7,406 nt of DNA. Origin: Thermodesulfobacteriaceae bacterium. GTDB taxonomy: Bacteria > Desulfobacterota > Dissulfuribacteria > Dissulfuribacterales > UBA3076. Each line of letters begins with the position of its first letter. Positions within the stretch are counted from its first letter, which is position 1. Below are positions 6,667 through 7,406 of the stretch, in pieces. A program made the position numbers and the translations under genes. The DNA lies in contig DTYO01000300.1 of assembly GCA_012961845.1 (NCBI GenBank), forward strand, positions 1 through 7,406, written 5' to 3'. The notes under the pieces are model-generated. The model made no database searches. It had not been told where the DNA came from and worked only from the letters and a program-made list of their open reading frames with translations.

Positions 6667-7170
6667 TCATGACTCCTGGAGTAAGGCCTGTGCCTGCTTG
6701 CGCAGAGGGTGTTCCTTTTCTATCTTGTGGATGAGTTTGACGAGACCGTCCAGTAATGCTTCAGGTCTGGGGGGACATCCTGGGATGTAAATATCTACCG
6801 GGATAATGCTGTCTATGCCCTGGTGGGTGGAATATGTCCTGAATACCCCTCCGGTGCACGCACATGCCCCCATGGCGATGACCCATTTGGGCTCTGCCAT
6901 CTGGTCGTATATGCGCTTCAGGACCGGCGTCATCTTTTTCGTAATAGTCCCGGCTTCCAGAAGAACATCTGCCTGCCTGGGTGAGAAGCTGGGACGTTCG
7001 GCTCCGAACCTGGCGATGTCGTATCCGGAAGCCATGGTTGCCATCAGCTCTATGCCGCAGCATGCGGTACCATAGGGGAGAGGCCAGGGTGACCTGCTGC
7101 GTCCCCAGTTGATGAGCTGTTCCATTTTGGTAATGAACCACCCGTTACCACCGTATCCCTGGATCTTCAT
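6667..7170 (-). CDS. nuoB: NADH-quinone oxidoreductase subunit B (NuoB), cluster N2 subunit
   Basis: NuoB carries the terminal [4Fe-4S] cluster N2, which reduces quinone at the interface with NuoD and NuoH. It has 167 residues, a usual length. The four ligands are present: the adjacent pair Cys37-Cys38 in WPLPYGTACCGIELMATMAS, Cys103 in AMGACACTGGVF, and Cys132 in VDIYIPGCPPRPEALLDGLV. The stretch YDIARFGAERPSFSPRQADV (50-69) is also typical. A fifth cysteine, Cys105, lies two residues after ligand Cys103, where most relatives have Asn or another small residue (E. coli has GACANSGG). The ATG at 7170 is 12 nt after the nuoA stop, and AGGGG overlapping that stop (7184-7180, spacing 9) can serve as ribosome-binding site. 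The hydrogenase small-subunit alternative is unlikely given the NuoD partner. Confidence 0.97.
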   Translation of the reverse strand: MKIQGYGGNGWFITKMEQLINWGRSRSPWPLPYGTACCGIELMATMASGYDIARFGAERPSFSPRQADVLLEAGTITKKMTPVLKRIYDQMAEPKWVIAMGACACTGGVFRTYSTHQGIDSIIPVDIYIPGCPPRPEALLDGLVKLIHKIEKEHPLRKQAQALLQES

Positions 7171-7182
7171 GTGCCCAAACCC

Positions 7183-7406
7183 CTATTCCCAGTCTATGGC
7201 GCGTTTTTTAATGGCGTACAACAGACCGGCTACTAGTATGCCGACAAAGATGAAAACTTCGAAAAATACCCCCCATCCATGCTGGGCAAGTTCACGATAT
7301 CTTACTGCAAGGGGGTATATGAGAATGGTCTCCAGATCGAAGACCAAAAACAGAACTGCCACCAGGTAATATTTGATGTCAAATCTCTGACGGCCTGTAT
7401 CGATCA
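7183..7406 (-). CDS. nuoA: NADH-quinone oxidoreductase subunit A (NuoA), C-terminal part, cut by the window edge
   Basis: I translated this fragment by hand, since it has no start in the window. The 73 visible residues read IDTGRQRFDIKYYLVAVLFL, then VFDLETILIYPLAV, a polar loop (RYRELAQHGWG), and a last helix ending YAIKKRAIDWE before a TAG stop at 7185-7183. This is the C-terminal two thirds of NuoA: the RQRF-x-I-K-Y-Y-L-V motif leading into the second helix with the conserved acidic FD-x-E group, then the third helix. NuoA is a three-helix membrane subunit that packs against NuoH, NuoJ and NuoK near the quinone channel, and its loop helps to couple quinone binding to pumping. The first helix and the start codon lie beyond the right edge, as presumably does the operon promoter, because nuoA is normally the first gene. 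Confidence 0.94.
   Translation of the reverse strand, partial: IDTGRQRFDIKYYLVAVLFLVFDLETILIYPLAVRYRELAQHGWGVFFEVFIFVGILVAGLLYAIKKRAIDWE

Overview
The window is one continuous stretch of a respiratory complex I operon (NADH:quinone oxidoreductase type), all on the minus strand. Read 5'->3' on that strand, from the right edge to the left, the order is nuoA (3' part only), nuoB, nuoC, nuoD, nuoH, nuoI, nuoJ, nuoK, nuoL, nuoM (5' part only). nuoN would be expected just beyond the left edge. Genes are tightly packed: spacers are 3 to 18 nt, apart from 62 nt between nuoJ and nuoK, and nuoC and nuoD overlap by 4 nt (ATGA). Most genes have a clear Shine-Dalgarno sequence. No promoter, terminator, RNA gene, repeat array, mobile element or CRISPR was found, and no gene-free stretch reaches 300 bases.

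The main point is what is absent. Bacteria with the 14-subunit enzyme carry nuoE, nuoF and nuoG (the NADH-oxidising module) between nuoD and nuoH. Here nuoD is followed 13 nt later by nuoH. The layout is therefore the 11-subunit type (A-B-C-D-H-I-J-K-L-M-[N]), in which the electron donor is not fixed by the operon: ferredoxin, F420H2, a flavodoxin-like partner, or NADH through subunits encoded elsewhere. The quinone-binding core (NuoB, D, H, I) and the proton-pumping arm (NuoA, J, K, L, M) look intact. NuoD lacks the paired CxxC motifs of [NiFe] hydrogenases, so this is a quinone reductase and not a membrane-bound hydrogenase.

How the genes work together: electrons enter the peripheral arm and pass the two [4Fe-4S] clusters of NuoI to cluster N2 in NuoB, and reduce quinone in the cavity formed by NuoB, NuoD and NuoH. 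The energy drives H+ (or Na+) pumping through NuoL, NuoM and the expected NuoN, coupled through NuoH, NuoA, NuoJ and NuoK.

The organism is a bacterium of intermediate base composition. Separate nuoC and nuoD, the 11-gene order and the protein style suggest an anaerobe of the former Deltaproteobacteria (Desulfobacterota, for instance a sulfate reducer or syntroph). This is an inference; other phyla such as Chlorobiota also have 11-gene clusters. Lineage features that stand out are a Lys/Glu/Pro-rich insert in NuoC, a Gly/Ser/Pro-rich tail on NuoI and an extra cysteine beside a cluster-N2 ligand in NuoB. I found no sign of a wholly new system.
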